A DNA stretch of 64,000 bases, from positions 78,570,941 through 78,634,940 of the forward strand of contig JAVGWX010000004.1 of the NCBI GenBank assembly GCA_036924085.1, given 5' to 3'. This document shows, in pieces, positions 35,701 through 43,631 of the stretch. Below the pieces are notes generated by a model. That model did not search any database, had not been told where the DNA came from, and worked only from the letters and a program-made list of their open reading frames with translations. This DNA comes from Ariolimax columbianus. Its lineage: Eukaryota > Mollusca > Gastropoda > Stylommatophora > Arionidae. Within the stretch, counting starts at the first letter, position 1, and every line of letters begins with the position of its first letter. The translations under genes were made by a program, and so were the position numbers.

Positions 35701-38660
35701 CTACGGACAGGGCATCTGTAAACAGCACTATCTGGCTTTCATTGCTTTCGCCTGTCAGCATTGCTTCAACTACATCTTTCAATGCCTCTGCCTCTATTCT
35801 GAAATTGCTTGAGAATTTTCAAGTTGCCACTGATCAGGAATACCCCTAGGATATCAGGAATTAATCTCAAAAATACCACTCGCCCTCCATTTTCTGAAGT
35901 GTTTGTTGCAGAACCATCAGTGTAAGCATGAGTCCAGTCAGTTGTTCTCTATATACTTCAGGGTTATGTCTCTTGTTTCCCTTTCAGTTTGGCTGTTCTT
36001 GTATCCCATACCTGGTATATTTTCTATCACCTCTGGAAAGATCTGCTGCTTCCAGGTGAGTTTGCGTACAGTAGGGATGGGCTTTGGTGTAAATATGGCG
36101 TTCACAGGGTCTTCTCTGATCTTTGTTTTGGTTATTTCTACAACGTTTCTCCGCTTTAGTTTCCCCTCTTCCAAATCTATTTAGTCTCTGGTGCATTGGA
36201 TGGTCTGTCAGTTTTTTTAGTTTTTCTGCTTGCTGCTGGGCTCTGCTGTCTCTTCTATCGGTCATTGATCGCAGATTTGTAATCTTTTCAAGTTCTACAA
36301 TTTTCGATGACTTTATGCTTCATGTTATAATTCTCTTGGCTTGGTTTTGAAATCTGTTAATTTTATCAAAGTTCGCCTTTGCTGCTGTTGTCCATGCCGC
36401 AATGCCACACTAGAGAACTGGTCTCACTCTTCCGGTGTAGTTTCTTTAATATTCTCTCATCAGCTAAAGAGCTGAAAAATAAAAAAATTTAAAAAATGTC
36501 TATTTACAATCGCCGCAGTTATTTGAGCTTTCATTTTTCTTATACTGTTCGTTAATACTTTATGGTAGTGTAATGTTCGTGTTTCTGGTATCACAATTTG
36601 TTTAACATTAATCTCAGCTTTAAACATTTCTGTCTCCAGAGCAATACCAGCATGGTACACACCCCGGCCAGTATCCTCGAACCACCTTCATCCAGGATTC
36701 CTGTTGTCTCTCTGAAGTCTCTACCACCTCACTTTCCGAGCACCTACCCAGAAGACGACCGTGCCAACGTAAGGTTAAAGGTCATATTGATATCGGTAGA
36801 GAGAGTAAAGCCAAGAAAGGTAAGTCATCATATATAGATCATCCAGTAACAGAACTAAAGACAATGGACATTACTCTGATCTTAGTGAATGACGGGATAG
36901 TTTCCAGAGACAAGGATAGTACTACTGCCACACTGAGAGAGTGTTGTAAAAATCGACTGGAAGGGTGATTCAACCCCTCTCAAACTCGAAGCATGCAGGC
37001 AGTGTATGATAACAAAAGTGTGTCGCAGACAACAGTGAAGAACTGGACAACGATGTTTAAAGAAGGACGTGAGTTAACAAACTTCCGCTTTGTTGATGAT
37101 ATTGATTTATTGGCAAGCACAGAAAGGGAACTCCAGGAGTTGATTGGTAGATTGGATAGAGCGGCATGAGTTTTGGTATGGAAAAAAATGCAGATAAAAC
37201 AAAGCTCATGACCAATAACATAGCAGGGTTTAAATGTAATAGAGGCAAATGGGCAGGAACTTGAGATGGTAAACCGTTTCAAATAGCTGGGATCATTGAT
37301 CAGTGAAGAGGGTTCGCAGCCAAAGGTAATTGCAAGAATAGCACAAACAACAGCGGCACTGACTCGGCTGAAACCTATATGGCAAGACAAGCGGCTCGCC
37401 CTCGGCATAAAAGTTAGACTAATGCGCTCTTTTGTGATCTCAATATTTCTGTATGCCTGCGAGACCTGGACCATTACAGCAGATATCCAGGGCAGAATAC
37501 ATCCAATGGAAATGAGGTGCTATAGAAAACTCCTCAATGTTACATATAAAGATCGTGTCACGAACGTAGAAATACGTCAGAGAGTTGAAGACGCTATTGG
37601 TCCTTTTGAAGATCTGTTCACAGCTATCAAAAGACGAAAGATGGCCTGGTGCGGGCACGTCGCGAGATCCAACGGAATTACCAACTCCATACTCTTTGGT
37701 TCTGTACTGGGACAGAGAGGGCGAGGACGTCCAAGGAAGAGATGGGTGGAAAACATCACTGAGTGGTCAGGCCTTCGTCCCGGTGAGATACGACAGGTGC
37801 GACAGACAGAGAGGGATGGCGTGGGTTTTGGGAGTGTCTTCGTGTGTGCCCCAACAACCTGATGGGTTACGGGATGAACTGAACTGAACTGAACTGAACT
37901 GAGTTAACAAAAGATCTTCCGAGACCAGGTCAGGCGCATATTGTTGCGTCAGAAGATGCCATCGCCTAAATTGATGCAGCAATTCGGGTAGACCGTCGCC
38001 GAAGCTTACGTTCACCACAATTTTGTCACCATACACCGTCTGCAATCTGCGATGAATGTCAACTGGTCGACATCCTTCAGCTGTTAGAAACCGAATCACC
38101 GCTCGCTGATCAACTCTGGACGGATTCCGTATCACATCCGTCATGTTTTCAACGGTCTGCTGAGGAAACTATGAGTCGGAGGATAAAGCTATTTTGCAAA
38201 CTTAACGGTTGGTACGTGCTGTGTACATGAGAAGTAACGTCATCATGCGCATCGTACGTATGTTCACTTGGTGCAGCTAAGTCCGGTTTCGTTTGAGTAC
38301 GCTTCGTATATATATATATCAGAGATGACATGAGACGTACATCGTTCGTGAAAAAAAATAACTAAGCTAAATCCTTAATTAGAATGTGCGATGTCTGGCG
38401 GCCGGTATAAAAGTATCTTTTATTAGCCTGCATAACCTCATAGAAAGTTCGTGAGATTTATTCAGAAGAATGTTGTGTATATTTGATAAAGTATATACCT
38501 TCACATGGATCAGTCAGAATTGTGGCTAGGATGTGAAGTATTTGATTATTTGGGCGTGCATCGCTACATATTGCAAATAAAATTATATTCATGTGTGTGT
38601 GTGTGAGAGTGTGTGTGCACCAGGTCTCTGTGTGCTAGGTGGAGAGATCGGTAAAGAGCT

Positions 38661-38703
<43 letters not shown>

Positions 38704-41700
38704 GACAGAGAGAGAGAAAGAGAGAGATTGTGACAATTTTAAGACAATTCATAAATGTGGTGTGATCTAAGTTTAGGCGCCAAAGACAACGCACAAGACA
38801 GAACTTAACATTCTCACAGTACCCCGCTTCCTTTTGCCGTAAGGTTTCCACATAATCGCCTGTAACGGGAGTCTTTCATTATCCATCCGCAGCACGTGTC
38901 CGGTGCACGTGTCCGATGTACGTTCACAATTTCGTCCAGATGACATTATAAACATAATTTAGGTTGAACTGTAATTGTATTTTCTCAGTCGTCACGATTT
39001 CTTTCCAGCCAAAGCCCACTGGACGTCTCAGATATTTATTTTCTAATTCATTCAACTTATTTTCAAGAGTGCTTGTAATTTTCCAGCTTTTACAACAATT
39101 TCTGAGCACTGAGATGACGTTAGAGTTAAGAATCCTGAGCTTGACACAGCTGAACAGCCTGAAGAAATTCTGGCAGAGCACAAACAAAATTATAAGAGTA
39201 AAGGTCTTGAGAGCCTGTGTTTTTCCTGTCGCAGCTTATGGCTGCGAATCATAGACAATTACCAAAACTTGGAGTCAAAATGTTACAGAAAGATCCTCAG
39301 ATAACCCTGGACAGAGAAAAAAAACAAATGTAGACATTCGGTAAGAGTTGAGAATTGAGGAGAACTGGTTTATCAATTCCATTTGGGCTAGAAAATGCAA
39401 ATATTTTGGTCACATCAAGAGACACAACGGTCTTGAGAGAACAGTGATGGAAGGTATGGTGTCGGGCAAAAGAGGAAGGGGTAGACCAAGAAGACGATGG
39501 CACCAAGATATCCAGGAATGCCTGAGTATGACTGTGGCGGAGGCTGGAGTTTTGGCAAGGGAACGAGTTTCTTTCAGACAGACTGTGATGGGAGCGACGT
39601 TCTATAAAGGACATGCTACATGATGATTAATCGCTTGACACGTTTGCTCAGCCTTGTGGTTCTCCAATGTATTCGTTAATTGGTTGAAGGCATTTGAAGC
39701 CAATGCGATTTTCGTGATAATTTTCAGTGTAGCATCCCCATTTTGCTTCATTTGACTGCATAAATAGGTGAAATGCTCAACGTATTGTGTATCGCTTGAT
39801 CATTGAGCTGGACATCGATTCTCACTCATTCTGTATCGCTTGATCATTGAGCTGGACATCGATTCTCACTTATTCTGTATCGCTTGATCATTGAACTGGA
39901 CATCGATTCTCACTTATTCTGTATCGCTTGATCATTGAACTGGACATCGATTCTCACTTATTCTGTATCGCTTGACCATTGAACTCGACATCGATTCTCA
40001 CTTATTCTGTATCGCTTGACCATTGAACTCGACATCGATTCTCACTTATTCTGTTTCGCTTGATCATTGAACTGGACATCGGTTCTCACTTATTCTGTAT
40101 CGCTTGGCCATTGAACTGGACATCGATCTTTGTGGGTGTGAGATTGGGGGTTTTAGTTTTGGAGACATTCATCTCAAACCCAATCTGTTTGTCTATGTAG
40201 TAGAGTTGGTCTATCTTCCGCTTGCGCTTTTTCTACATTAGAATTCAGGAGTACCAGGTCATCTGTGACATCCAGGTCCTCTACTGGTATATCATATGTC
40301 CACTTAATGTTGAACTGTCCGTTGTGTGTGGAAGTTCGCATAACCCAGACTATCGCCACTCCGAATAGAAGAGGGAGCATAATGCATACCTATTTCAATC
40401 TGAAACCTTTTAGCTTTCCCAACAGTGGGCCCGCACACAGCTCAGGGAATTAGTGTATAGCGCTTTATGACCCTTACAGACTTGATTGGAAAGTCATAGG
40501 TGATGATAATGCCCAAAGTGATGGTCGGTGTAGACTAATTGAATTTAGTTGAGTCGAAGAATCAACGTCATTGCACACGGTGTAACCAATAAGTGCTCGG
40601 TTCTTCTCCATATTTTTGGAGAATCTCAGCACAACGCACGAGCTCCGTAGCACCGGCGAGGATCTCGTAATAGATTGGCTAGAATTTAAACATCATTGAG
40701 AATTCTGCATAGGCCTACTTTTTTCGATTTCCAACTTCCGAGGGGTTTTTAACGTGCGCGACACTGCATACGAACGTGAGGTGTCTACCACGCAGAGATC
40801 CATGGAAATACAATTACTAAACGTACCAAGACATGTCTACAGTGTCGATGTTGTCCCCACTTTACAGTTGAAATCGCCCATCACTATCAACTCGTTTCTT
40901 CTCATTCACCCTATTTAAGACATCAGACCGTTGCTCGAAGAACTTCATTTTATTTTACTCACTCTAGCTGTCATTACACGGAACATATACTTTAATGACA
41001 GTTGTTTTTTCGTCTGCTTTATACGTTGTAGCCGTATAATTTTGTCTGATACATACTCTATATTTGTGATTACTTGTTCCTTCTCTGTGTGTATTATAAA
41101 ACACACACCATACTTTGCTCTTTTACGCAGTTTACTACGCTCCATAGTAGGACATAACTATCATGTACATCCTTGCTATTTTGGCCCTTTTTATTTAGAT
41201 CTGAAATAAAATCATCCGGAAATTGGCCGGCACAACATGGGGGGCACATCCATCAGTCCTTCGGACATCGGCACTTGCGCTGTCGTAGCTGAATACGCTG
41301 CACAAGTCTGGAAAAAAATCTGTCCATGCGAAACTTGTAGATACAACATTAAATAAGTCGGGTCGGATGTATCAGGGTGCCTAAAACAAACCGCTATGGA
41401 TAAAATATACCTCATAGTTGGCATATCACCACCAGAGACCTGAAGAAGCGTCGCAGCAGAAATCGAACGAGAAAAACAGGAGCACGACCCAAGGCACCCA
41501 ATGTTTGGACATCAGGTACAAGGGACACGACCCATGACACCCAATGTTTGGACATCAGGTTCAGAGCACAAGACTCAAATCCAGATATAGCTTCCTCATA
41601 TCAACACATCCCATACAGACAAACCCTGAAAGTCACCACATCGAGAGATGGCACGAATTGATGCAGGCCCTAAAGGCGGAACTTCGGGAGGAACTTGCCC

Positions 41701-43032
41701 CCAGACATCATCTATCATACACAACATGGAAGTCACCGAACAGACTCCGAGCTGGTGTATCACGGTGCAAGAAGAATATGAAAGCGATGGGGACACACAG
41801 ATGATGACACATGTGACTGCGGCGCAATACAGAACCCAGACCACCTGATGACCTGCCCCAACCTCCAGGAAACATGCAATAAGTGCGACTTGCAGGAGGC
41901 AAATCACAAGCCTATCCATGTCGCTGAATACTGTATGCATGCTGTATGGCGTGATGATTTGATACGGAAAGTATTTAAGTATAACAAATCTAACATCGAT
42001 AAATGTATATTGCAGTGACAAACCAACACCTGTGGGAGTTTATTTACCAAACATTGATGGACCCAAGATATAACCCTCGATATCTCAAATGGGAAAGCCA
42101 ACCTGATGGCATTTTTCGTTTCGTCCAATCCAAAGCTGTCGCTAAGTTATGGGGCAGACGCAAGAATAATGAGAACATGACCTACGAGAAGCTGGGCCGA
42201 GCCATGAGGTAAGCTTACGACAGAGATACACTGTGTCATCGATTGTTTTTTTCTAATTGGCTTCGTGCATATGTTGATGTCTTCCCTTGTGTTAACTCCT
42301 TCTTGTCCACGCTAAGTGTGCCAAACTGGGACTTCCACAGTCCACGCTAAGTGTGCCAAACTGGGACTTCCACAGTCCACGATAAGGGATGCAACTCTAT
42401 ATGTCAAATAGCTTAGTGTTTTTGTTTTTTTTGTAAATAAAATTCTGTAAAATTAAACTAAAATCTTCAGATGGTAAGACACATAATTAATCTATCTATG
42501 ACATGAAGCATTCCTAATAAAGATATATATTAGTATGAAGTGTTAAATGTCATTAATCGATATCATTGCTAGTTCCTTTGTTCTGTGTTGGAGTCAAAAG
42601 TCGGAATCAGACGTATGTTCAATATCCATAAGCAATCGAGATCATTATTCGGATCAAATAATAAATAATTTCTCAGAACTTGACGTTCCAAATTTCATGG
42701 GATGGTAAGGCCGACTTTCAAACATTCACCACACGTGTCAATCTCGATGGAAGGTGGCGAGTTATACATTAAATGAACGGTGCCCATGAGTTGAACTTAA
42801 GATGTTATGGGACACAGAACGAGTCTCCAAGTAGATTGTAAGACGTTAAGTTAAGTTAGAGGCGGTCATGTAAATTGATTACAAGTATATCGCACATAAG
42901 TCATTTAATAACTGATTCTGTTTCCACAGATATTACTACCGAAGAGGAATACTAGAAAGAGTTGAAGGGAGACGACTTGTATACAAGTTTTCATTCAATA
43001 CAATGGAAAAGGCACAAGAGAAGAAGAACTAG
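28012..43032 (+). CDS. ESE-type ETS transcription factor (PNT + ETS), six-exon gene
   Basis: Nuclear sequence-specific regulator of the ETS family; the ESE (ELF3/EHF/ELF5) class binds GGAA-core sites, mostly in epithelial programmes. Exon model: 28021-28687, 32182-32419, 36642-36773, 41436-41515, 42016-42208, 42930-43032. All introns are GT/AG, phases match at every join (1, 2, 2, 1, 2), and the summed length is 1413 nt, exactly 471 codons including the stop. Domains: Ser/Asn-rich N-terminus (1-222), PNT/SAM (about 226-300), linker, basic stretch (about 348-366), ETS (about 373-460), and almost no C-terminal extension, as in ELF3 and EHF. Class call rests on RRGILERVEGRRLVYKF and NMTYEKLGRAMRYYY. 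Exons 2, 5 and 6 are certain; 1, 3 and 4 rest on phase and context. Confidence 0.85.
28021..28687 (+). CDS. ETS gene exon with start codon: N-terminal 222 residues
   Basis: Acceptor CTTGCAG at 28005-28011, then nine 5' UTR bases and ATG at 28021 (context GAGTATGT). The frame is open to 28689 and is cut by donor AAG|GTTAGT at 28688 in phase 1. The product is rich in Ser, Asn, Thr and Pro (runs such as SSSSPSMSPLSSPCTYTSS) and looks disordered, as expected of an activation region. The acceptor implies at least one untranslated upstream exon. Membership in the ETS gene is inferred from strand, distance and matching phase with the PNT exon. Confidence 0.7.
28780..29145 (-). repeat. Dispersed repeat E, copy 2 (inverted)
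   Basis: Reverse complement of 10872-11240 along nearly its whole length, inside ETS intron 1. Confidence 0.8.
29150..29910. other. ETS intron 1, nothing recognised
   Basis: AT-rich intron sequence with no supported element. Confidence 0.45.
29915..30225 (-). mobile_element. SINE-A 3' half, copy 2 (inverted)
   Basis: Reverse complement of 22190-22410: shares GGTGATTTGCCAGGTCAATC-type sequence, CCAACCTAAC, a GGTTATGTGGTTAGCG block and GATTCTCGCCC. Lies in ETS intron 1. Head not present or too decayed. Confidence 0.7.
30230..31050. other. ETS intron 1, nothing recognised
   Basis: Only a short local repeat, TGCTATTTATCTGTTACGTG, at about 30634 and 30696. Confidence 0.45.
31055..31242 (+). repeat. 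145-bp flanking duplication, left copy
   Basis: From TCCTTTGCAGAACGCG to CAACAGGATTT; repeated at about 31683-31835. The left part is the 3' scrap of LINE family 5 (minus), the right part LINE family 4 coding sequence (plus). The left copy carries a roughly 20-bp extra piece (CAGAATATATTGACTC). Confidence 0.8.
31243..31682 (-). mobile_element. LINE family 2 RNase H tail (minus)
   Basis: (TTC)n at 31243-31260 is the reverse-strand tail. On the minus strand: REEQVIIFRLRTGHNRLKRH, HLYNKMRTGTDDSCPCGG, a HIMTVEHILQSC-like motif and a C-terminal FVRETGTLI. Same family as 17336-17975. It sits between two copies of a 145-bp segment. Confidence 0.85.
31683..32070 (+). mobile_element. 145-bp duplication right copy running into LINE family 4 RT fragment
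   Basis: After the duplicated segment, the + frame 31776-32177 reads VHNRISKSSVAFDRLQENVW, DQKGIRVATKSSVYRAVVLT, CSCETWTVYSRHVRKFNHVH, VNCLRILLRI: the post-RT region of LINE family 4. The frame runs on into non-homologous sequence after about 32040. Confidence 0.85.
32182..32419 (+). CDS. ETS gene exon 2: PNT (pointed/SAM) domain
   Basis: Acceptor AAACAG at 32176-32181, donor GAG|GTTAGT at 32420. Entry phase 1 and exit phase 2. Reads WAEQHPKSWSKSEVLDWVFF, VAEEQGLDMQEFKAENFQGH, TGAQLYHMTLEDFTRLEPRC, GATLYRMFRKVL: the five-helix PNT/SAM fold with the WSKxxVLDW helix 2 signature of ESE proteins and the G-x-x-L-x-x-M-x-x-x-x-F core. In this family the domain mediates protein contacts and transactivation. 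The alternative acceptor four bases downstream would break phase with exon 1. Confidence 0.95.
32540..32915 (+). mobile_element. LINE 3' coding remnant
   Basis: Parallel to 5740-6140: RRIMGIxWQDVVRNDNLW, a HTLRKAPYNIAR block, a (GA)n expansion at 32740-32768, then a VFWRDVINDLCTQRSDGSD tail. Several frame breaks. Lies in ETS intron 2. Confidence 0.75.
32916..33705. other. ETS intron 2, nothing recognised
   Basis: A GATTGATTGA run at 32900-32920 and 33122-33135; otherwise AT-rich sequence. Confidence 0.45.
33710..33772. repeat. (TTC)n microsatellite
   Basis: About 20 TTC units, possibly an isolated minus-strand LINE tail. Confidence 0.95.
33773..34080. other. ETS intron 2, nothing recognised
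   Basis: No supported element. Confidence 0.45.
34081..34595 (+). mobile_element. LINE RT 3' fragment
   Basis: Reads TFSNTRRMLTSKQINHKLKI, SLLYGAETWTLNTKLKRISK, then after a frameshift near 34315 RVGGEKRINDRIRFKQLRFC, GHKIRHSSLLKTIQE, and a degenerate DSRSRCRQHFKWMDSI tail. Ends with ACTGAACTGAA. RT proper is absent. Lies in ETS intron 2. Confidence 0.85.
34600..34685 (-). repeat. Dispersed repeat D, partial copy (inverted)
   Basis: AAACTAACGTCTGGTCAGGC and AAAACATATTGATCAGGTTC are the reverse complement of the repeat block at 7270-7325. Confidence 0.65.
34690..35094. other. ETS intron 2, nothing recognised
   Basis: No supported element. Confidence 0.45.
35095..36440 (-). mobile_element. 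LINE family 2, RNase H to C-terminus (minus)
   Basis: The longest family 2 copy. Minus order: a Lys/Arg-rich linker (36265-35984), an HAYTDGSATNTSENGG RNase H start (DG motif) near 35910, LFTDALSVVTSLKSQKN (second acidic residue), VVWVPSHCNLQGSEEAD (third), then RYVDKWETEHTGYTNNDAYY, RREQVVVFRLRTGHNRLRYH, a CTCRTGTMTAEHLLQNC cysteine cluster. One TAG-type break near 35550. Flanks AGCCAAAGAACT (35098) and AGCTAAAGAGCT (36463) could be a diverged target duplication. Lies in ETS intron 2. Confidence 0.9.
36642..36773 (+). CDS. ETS gene exon 3: linker between PNT and ETS (tentative borders)
   Basis: Acceptor region TCTGTCTCCAGAG|C. Using AG at 36640-36641 keeps phase 2 from exon 2 and reads NTSMVHTPASILEPPSSRIP, VVSLKSLPPHFPSTYPEDDR, AN. 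The stronger-looking CAG two bases upstream puts a stop in frame. Donor AAG|GTTAAA at 36774 gives phase 2, which fits exon 4; the donors at 36769 (GTAAGG) and 36820 (GTAAGT) have better consensus but give phase 0. Pro/Ser-rich, no domain. The exon is likely real; its borders need transcript data. Confidence 0.5.
36980..37081 (+). mobile_element. Mariner-like transposase fragment (left of nested LINE)
   Basis: Reads MQAVYDNKSVSQTTVKNWTT, MFKEGRELTK, the helix-turn-helix end and F-x-x-GRE motif of mariner transposases. Interrupted by a LINE insertion; the frame continues at 37912 with DLPRPGQAHI. Confidence 0.8.
37070..37081 (+). repeat. Target-site duplication, left (12 bp)
   Basis: TGAGTTAACAAA, repeated exactly at 37900-37911, flanking LINE family 1. 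Confidence 0.92.
37082..37899 (+). mobile_element. LINE family 1, 5'-truncated insertion in a mariner remnant
   Basis: Starts inside RT box C (FRFVDDIDLLASTERELQEL-type frame), has a frameshift near 37175, then the open frame 37296-37862: QTTAALTRLKPIWQDKRLAL, LYACETWTITADIQGRIHPM, LLNVTYKDRVTNVEIRQRVE, KRRKMAWCGHVARSNGI, GQRGRGRPRKRWVENITEWS, ending in a (CTGAA)n tail (37874-37899). An exact 12-bp target duplication flanks it. In ETS intron 3. Confidence 0.95.
37912..38144 (+). mobile_element. Mariner-like remnant with internal inversion
   Basis: Plus strand continues the interrupted transposase: DLPRPGQAHIVASEDAIA, a stop, then IDAAIRVDRRRSLR to about 38015. From there the sense strand flips: the minus frame from 38144 reads MTDVIRNPSRVDQRAVIRFL, TAEGCRPVDIHRRLQTVYGD, the start of a mariner transposase HTH domain. 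The two halves converge tail to tail. No DDD/DDE catalytic region is visible. Confidence 0.8.
38150..38560. other. ETS intron 3, nothing recognised
   Basis: No supported element. Confidence 0.45.
38590..38732. repeat. (GT)n and (GA)n/(GACA)n microsatellites
   Basis: GTGTGTGT at 38592-38622, then GAGA/GACA runs at 38658-38728. Confidence 0.93.
38773..39190 (-). mobile_element. LINE fragment (minus)
   Basis: Minus frame reads QNFFRLFSCVKLRILNSNVI, VLRNCCKSWKITSTLENKLN, ELENKYLRRPVGFGWKEIVT (post-RT CESWxxT-like region), then after a frame change TGHVLRMDNERLPLQAIMWK and KRKRGTVR. It abuts a plus-strand fragment at about 39190. Confidence 0.8.
39190..39640 (+). mobile_element. LINE family 5 C-terminal fragment (plus)
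   Basis: Reads RACVFPVAAYGCES with a stop, then RIEENWFINSIWARKCKYFG, HIKRHNGLERTVMEGMVSGK, RGRGRPRRRWHQDIQECLSM, FRQTVMGATFYKGHAT and stop. Same end as the copies at 57557-58050 and 26050-26560. Confidence 0.85.
39641..40400 (-). mobile_element. LINE RT fragment carrying an internal 44-bp expansion
   Basis: Minus strand from 40400: VEDLDVTDDLVLLNSN (RT box C, TDD for ADD), LYYIDKQIGFEMNVSKTKTP (box D), KIDVQFNGQAIQ, then eight tandem 44-bp copies of this last segment, then YVEHFTYLCSQMKQNGDATL. Without the expansion the frame would join smoothly. Lies in ETS intron 3. Confidence 0.85.
39783..40128 (-). repeat. 44-bp tandem repeat inside LINE coding sequence, 8 units
   Basis: Unit CATTGAACTGGACATCGATT + CTCACTTATTCTGTATCGCT + TGAT. 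Eight copies, nearly identical; the flanking LINE frame (IDVQLNDQAIQ) is the founder sequence. Confidence 0.95.
40405..41430. other. ETS intron 3, nothing recognised
   Basis: No supported element or ORF family. Confidence 0.45.
41436..41515 (+). CDS. ETS gene exon 4: basic AT-hook-like stretch
   Basis: Acceptor ACCACCAG at 41428-41435, donor ATCAG|GTACAA at 41516; entry phase 2, exit phase 1, both matching neighbours. Reads DLKKRRSRNRTRKTGARPKA, PNVWTS, then V split with exon 5. ELF3 and EHF carry a comparable basic segment just before the ETS domain, and ELF3's acts as an AT-hook. The 3' end with its donor is repeated 43 bp downstream. Retroelement sequence follows within 60 bp, so a retroelement origin of this exon must be excluded. 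Confidence 0.6.
41473..41558 (+). repeat. 43-bp near-tandem duplication of the exon 4 end
   Basis: The segment ending CCCAATGTTTGGACATCAGG T occurs twice (donors at 41516 and 41559). Use of the second donor would shift the frame by 43 nt. Confidence 0.85.
41570..41975 (+). mobile_element. LINE C-terminal fragment in ETS intron 4
   Basis: Frames read TTWKSPNRLRAGVSRCKKNM and, after a shift, DDTCDCGAIQNPDHLMTCP, a cysteine/histidine cluster typical of the C-terminus of jockey/I-type LINE polyproteins, then IHVAEYCMHAVW. It ends about 40 bp before the ETS exon 5 acceptor. Confidence 0.75.
42016..42208 (+). CDS. ETS gene exon 5: ETS domain, N-terminal two thirds
   Basis: Acceptor TATATTGCAG (ends 42015), donor GAG|GTAAGC at 42209. 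Reads TNQHLWEFIYQTLMDPRYNP, RYLKWESQPDGIFRFVQSKA, VAKLWGRRKNNENMTYEKLG, RAM. This is helix 1 (LWEF, with the Trp repeat), the KW/GIFRF sheet and helix 3 start; LWGxRKxNxxMTYEKLxRAMR contains the two Arg that read GGA in ETS proteins (RAMR, completed in exon 6). The winged-helix DNA-binding fold. Confidence 0.97.
42301..42384. repeat. Short tandem duplication in ETS intron 5
   Basis: GTCCACGCTAAGTGTGCCAA followed by ACTGGGACTTCCACA is repeated twice, with a third truncated start. Confidence 0.9.
42385..42929. other. ETS intron 5, nothing recognised
   Basis: AT-rich; no element seen. Ends in acceptor TTTCCACAG. Confidence 0.6.
42930..43032 (+). CDS. ETS gene exon 6: end of ETS domain and stop
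   Basis: Acceptor TTTCCACAG (ends 42929); joins in phase 2 to complete Arg of RAMR. Reads YYYRRGILERVEGRRLVYKF then SFNTMEKAQEKKN and TAG. The RRGILERVxGRRLVYKF ending is characteristic of the ESE class and differs from the RKPDxxQRLVYQF of SPDEF. Only about 13 residues follow the domain, as in ELF3/EHF. No AATAAA is seen before the satellite at 43193. Confidence 0.96.
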
Positions 43033-43192
43033 ATTCCACTGAGGATCAACGTAATAATGTCATAAACAGAACAGAAATTCCCGCATATGTACAAGAATTG
43101 AATGTCTCACCTGGCCCCAGAAGACAGAGACCAATAGAGATCATTGACATTTACAACAGATTTATGACTTTGTGTCACGGTTGTGGGTAAAC
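43033..43192 (+). other. Putative ETS 3' UTR start
   Basis: 160 bp from stop codon to satellite; no canonical polyadenylation signal visible. Confidence 0.5.
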
Positions 43193-43631
43193 TAGGTATG
43201 TTCTGTTCAGATTACAGATACAGTCGACTTTCTGGGCCTACTATGTATGTTCTGTTCAGATTACAGATACAGTCGACTTTCTGGGCCTACTAGGTATGTT
43301 CTGTTCAGATTACAGATACAGTCGACTTTCTGGGCCTACTAGGTATGTTCTGTTCAGATTACAGATACAGTCGACTTTCTGGGCCTACTAGGTTTGTTCT
43401 GTTCAGATTACAGATACAGTCGACTTTCTGGGCCTACTAGATATGTTCTGTTCAGATTACAGATACAGTCGACTTTCTGGGCCTACTAGGTATGTTCTGT
43501 TCAGATTACAGATACAGTCGACTTTCTGGGCTTACTAGGTATGTTCTGTTCAGATTACAGATACAGTCCACTTTGTGGGCCTACTAGATATGTTCTGTTT
43601 GGATTACAGATACAGTCGACTTTGTGGGCCT
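43193..43631 (+). repeat. 49-bp satellite, about 9 units
   Basis: Unit TAGGTATGTTCTGTTCAGAT + TACAGATACAGTCGACTTTC + TGGGCCTAC, very homogeneous. It is split by a LINE after 43631 and resumes at 45082-45130. Confidence 0.96.
43620..43631 (+). repeat. Target-site duplication, left (12 bp)
   Basis: CTTTGTGGGCCT, repeated exactly at 45082-45093. Confidence 0.9.

Noticed and set aside
36642..36819. Exon 3 ending at the strong donor 36820 (AAG|GTAAGT)
   Set aside because: It gives phase 0, which fits neither acceptor of exon 4; kept only as an alternative if another exon exists between.
37767..38144. Minus ORF as an intact mariner transposase
   Set aside because: Only the first ~45 residues are transposase-like; the remainder is the reverse of another fragment and of the LINE.
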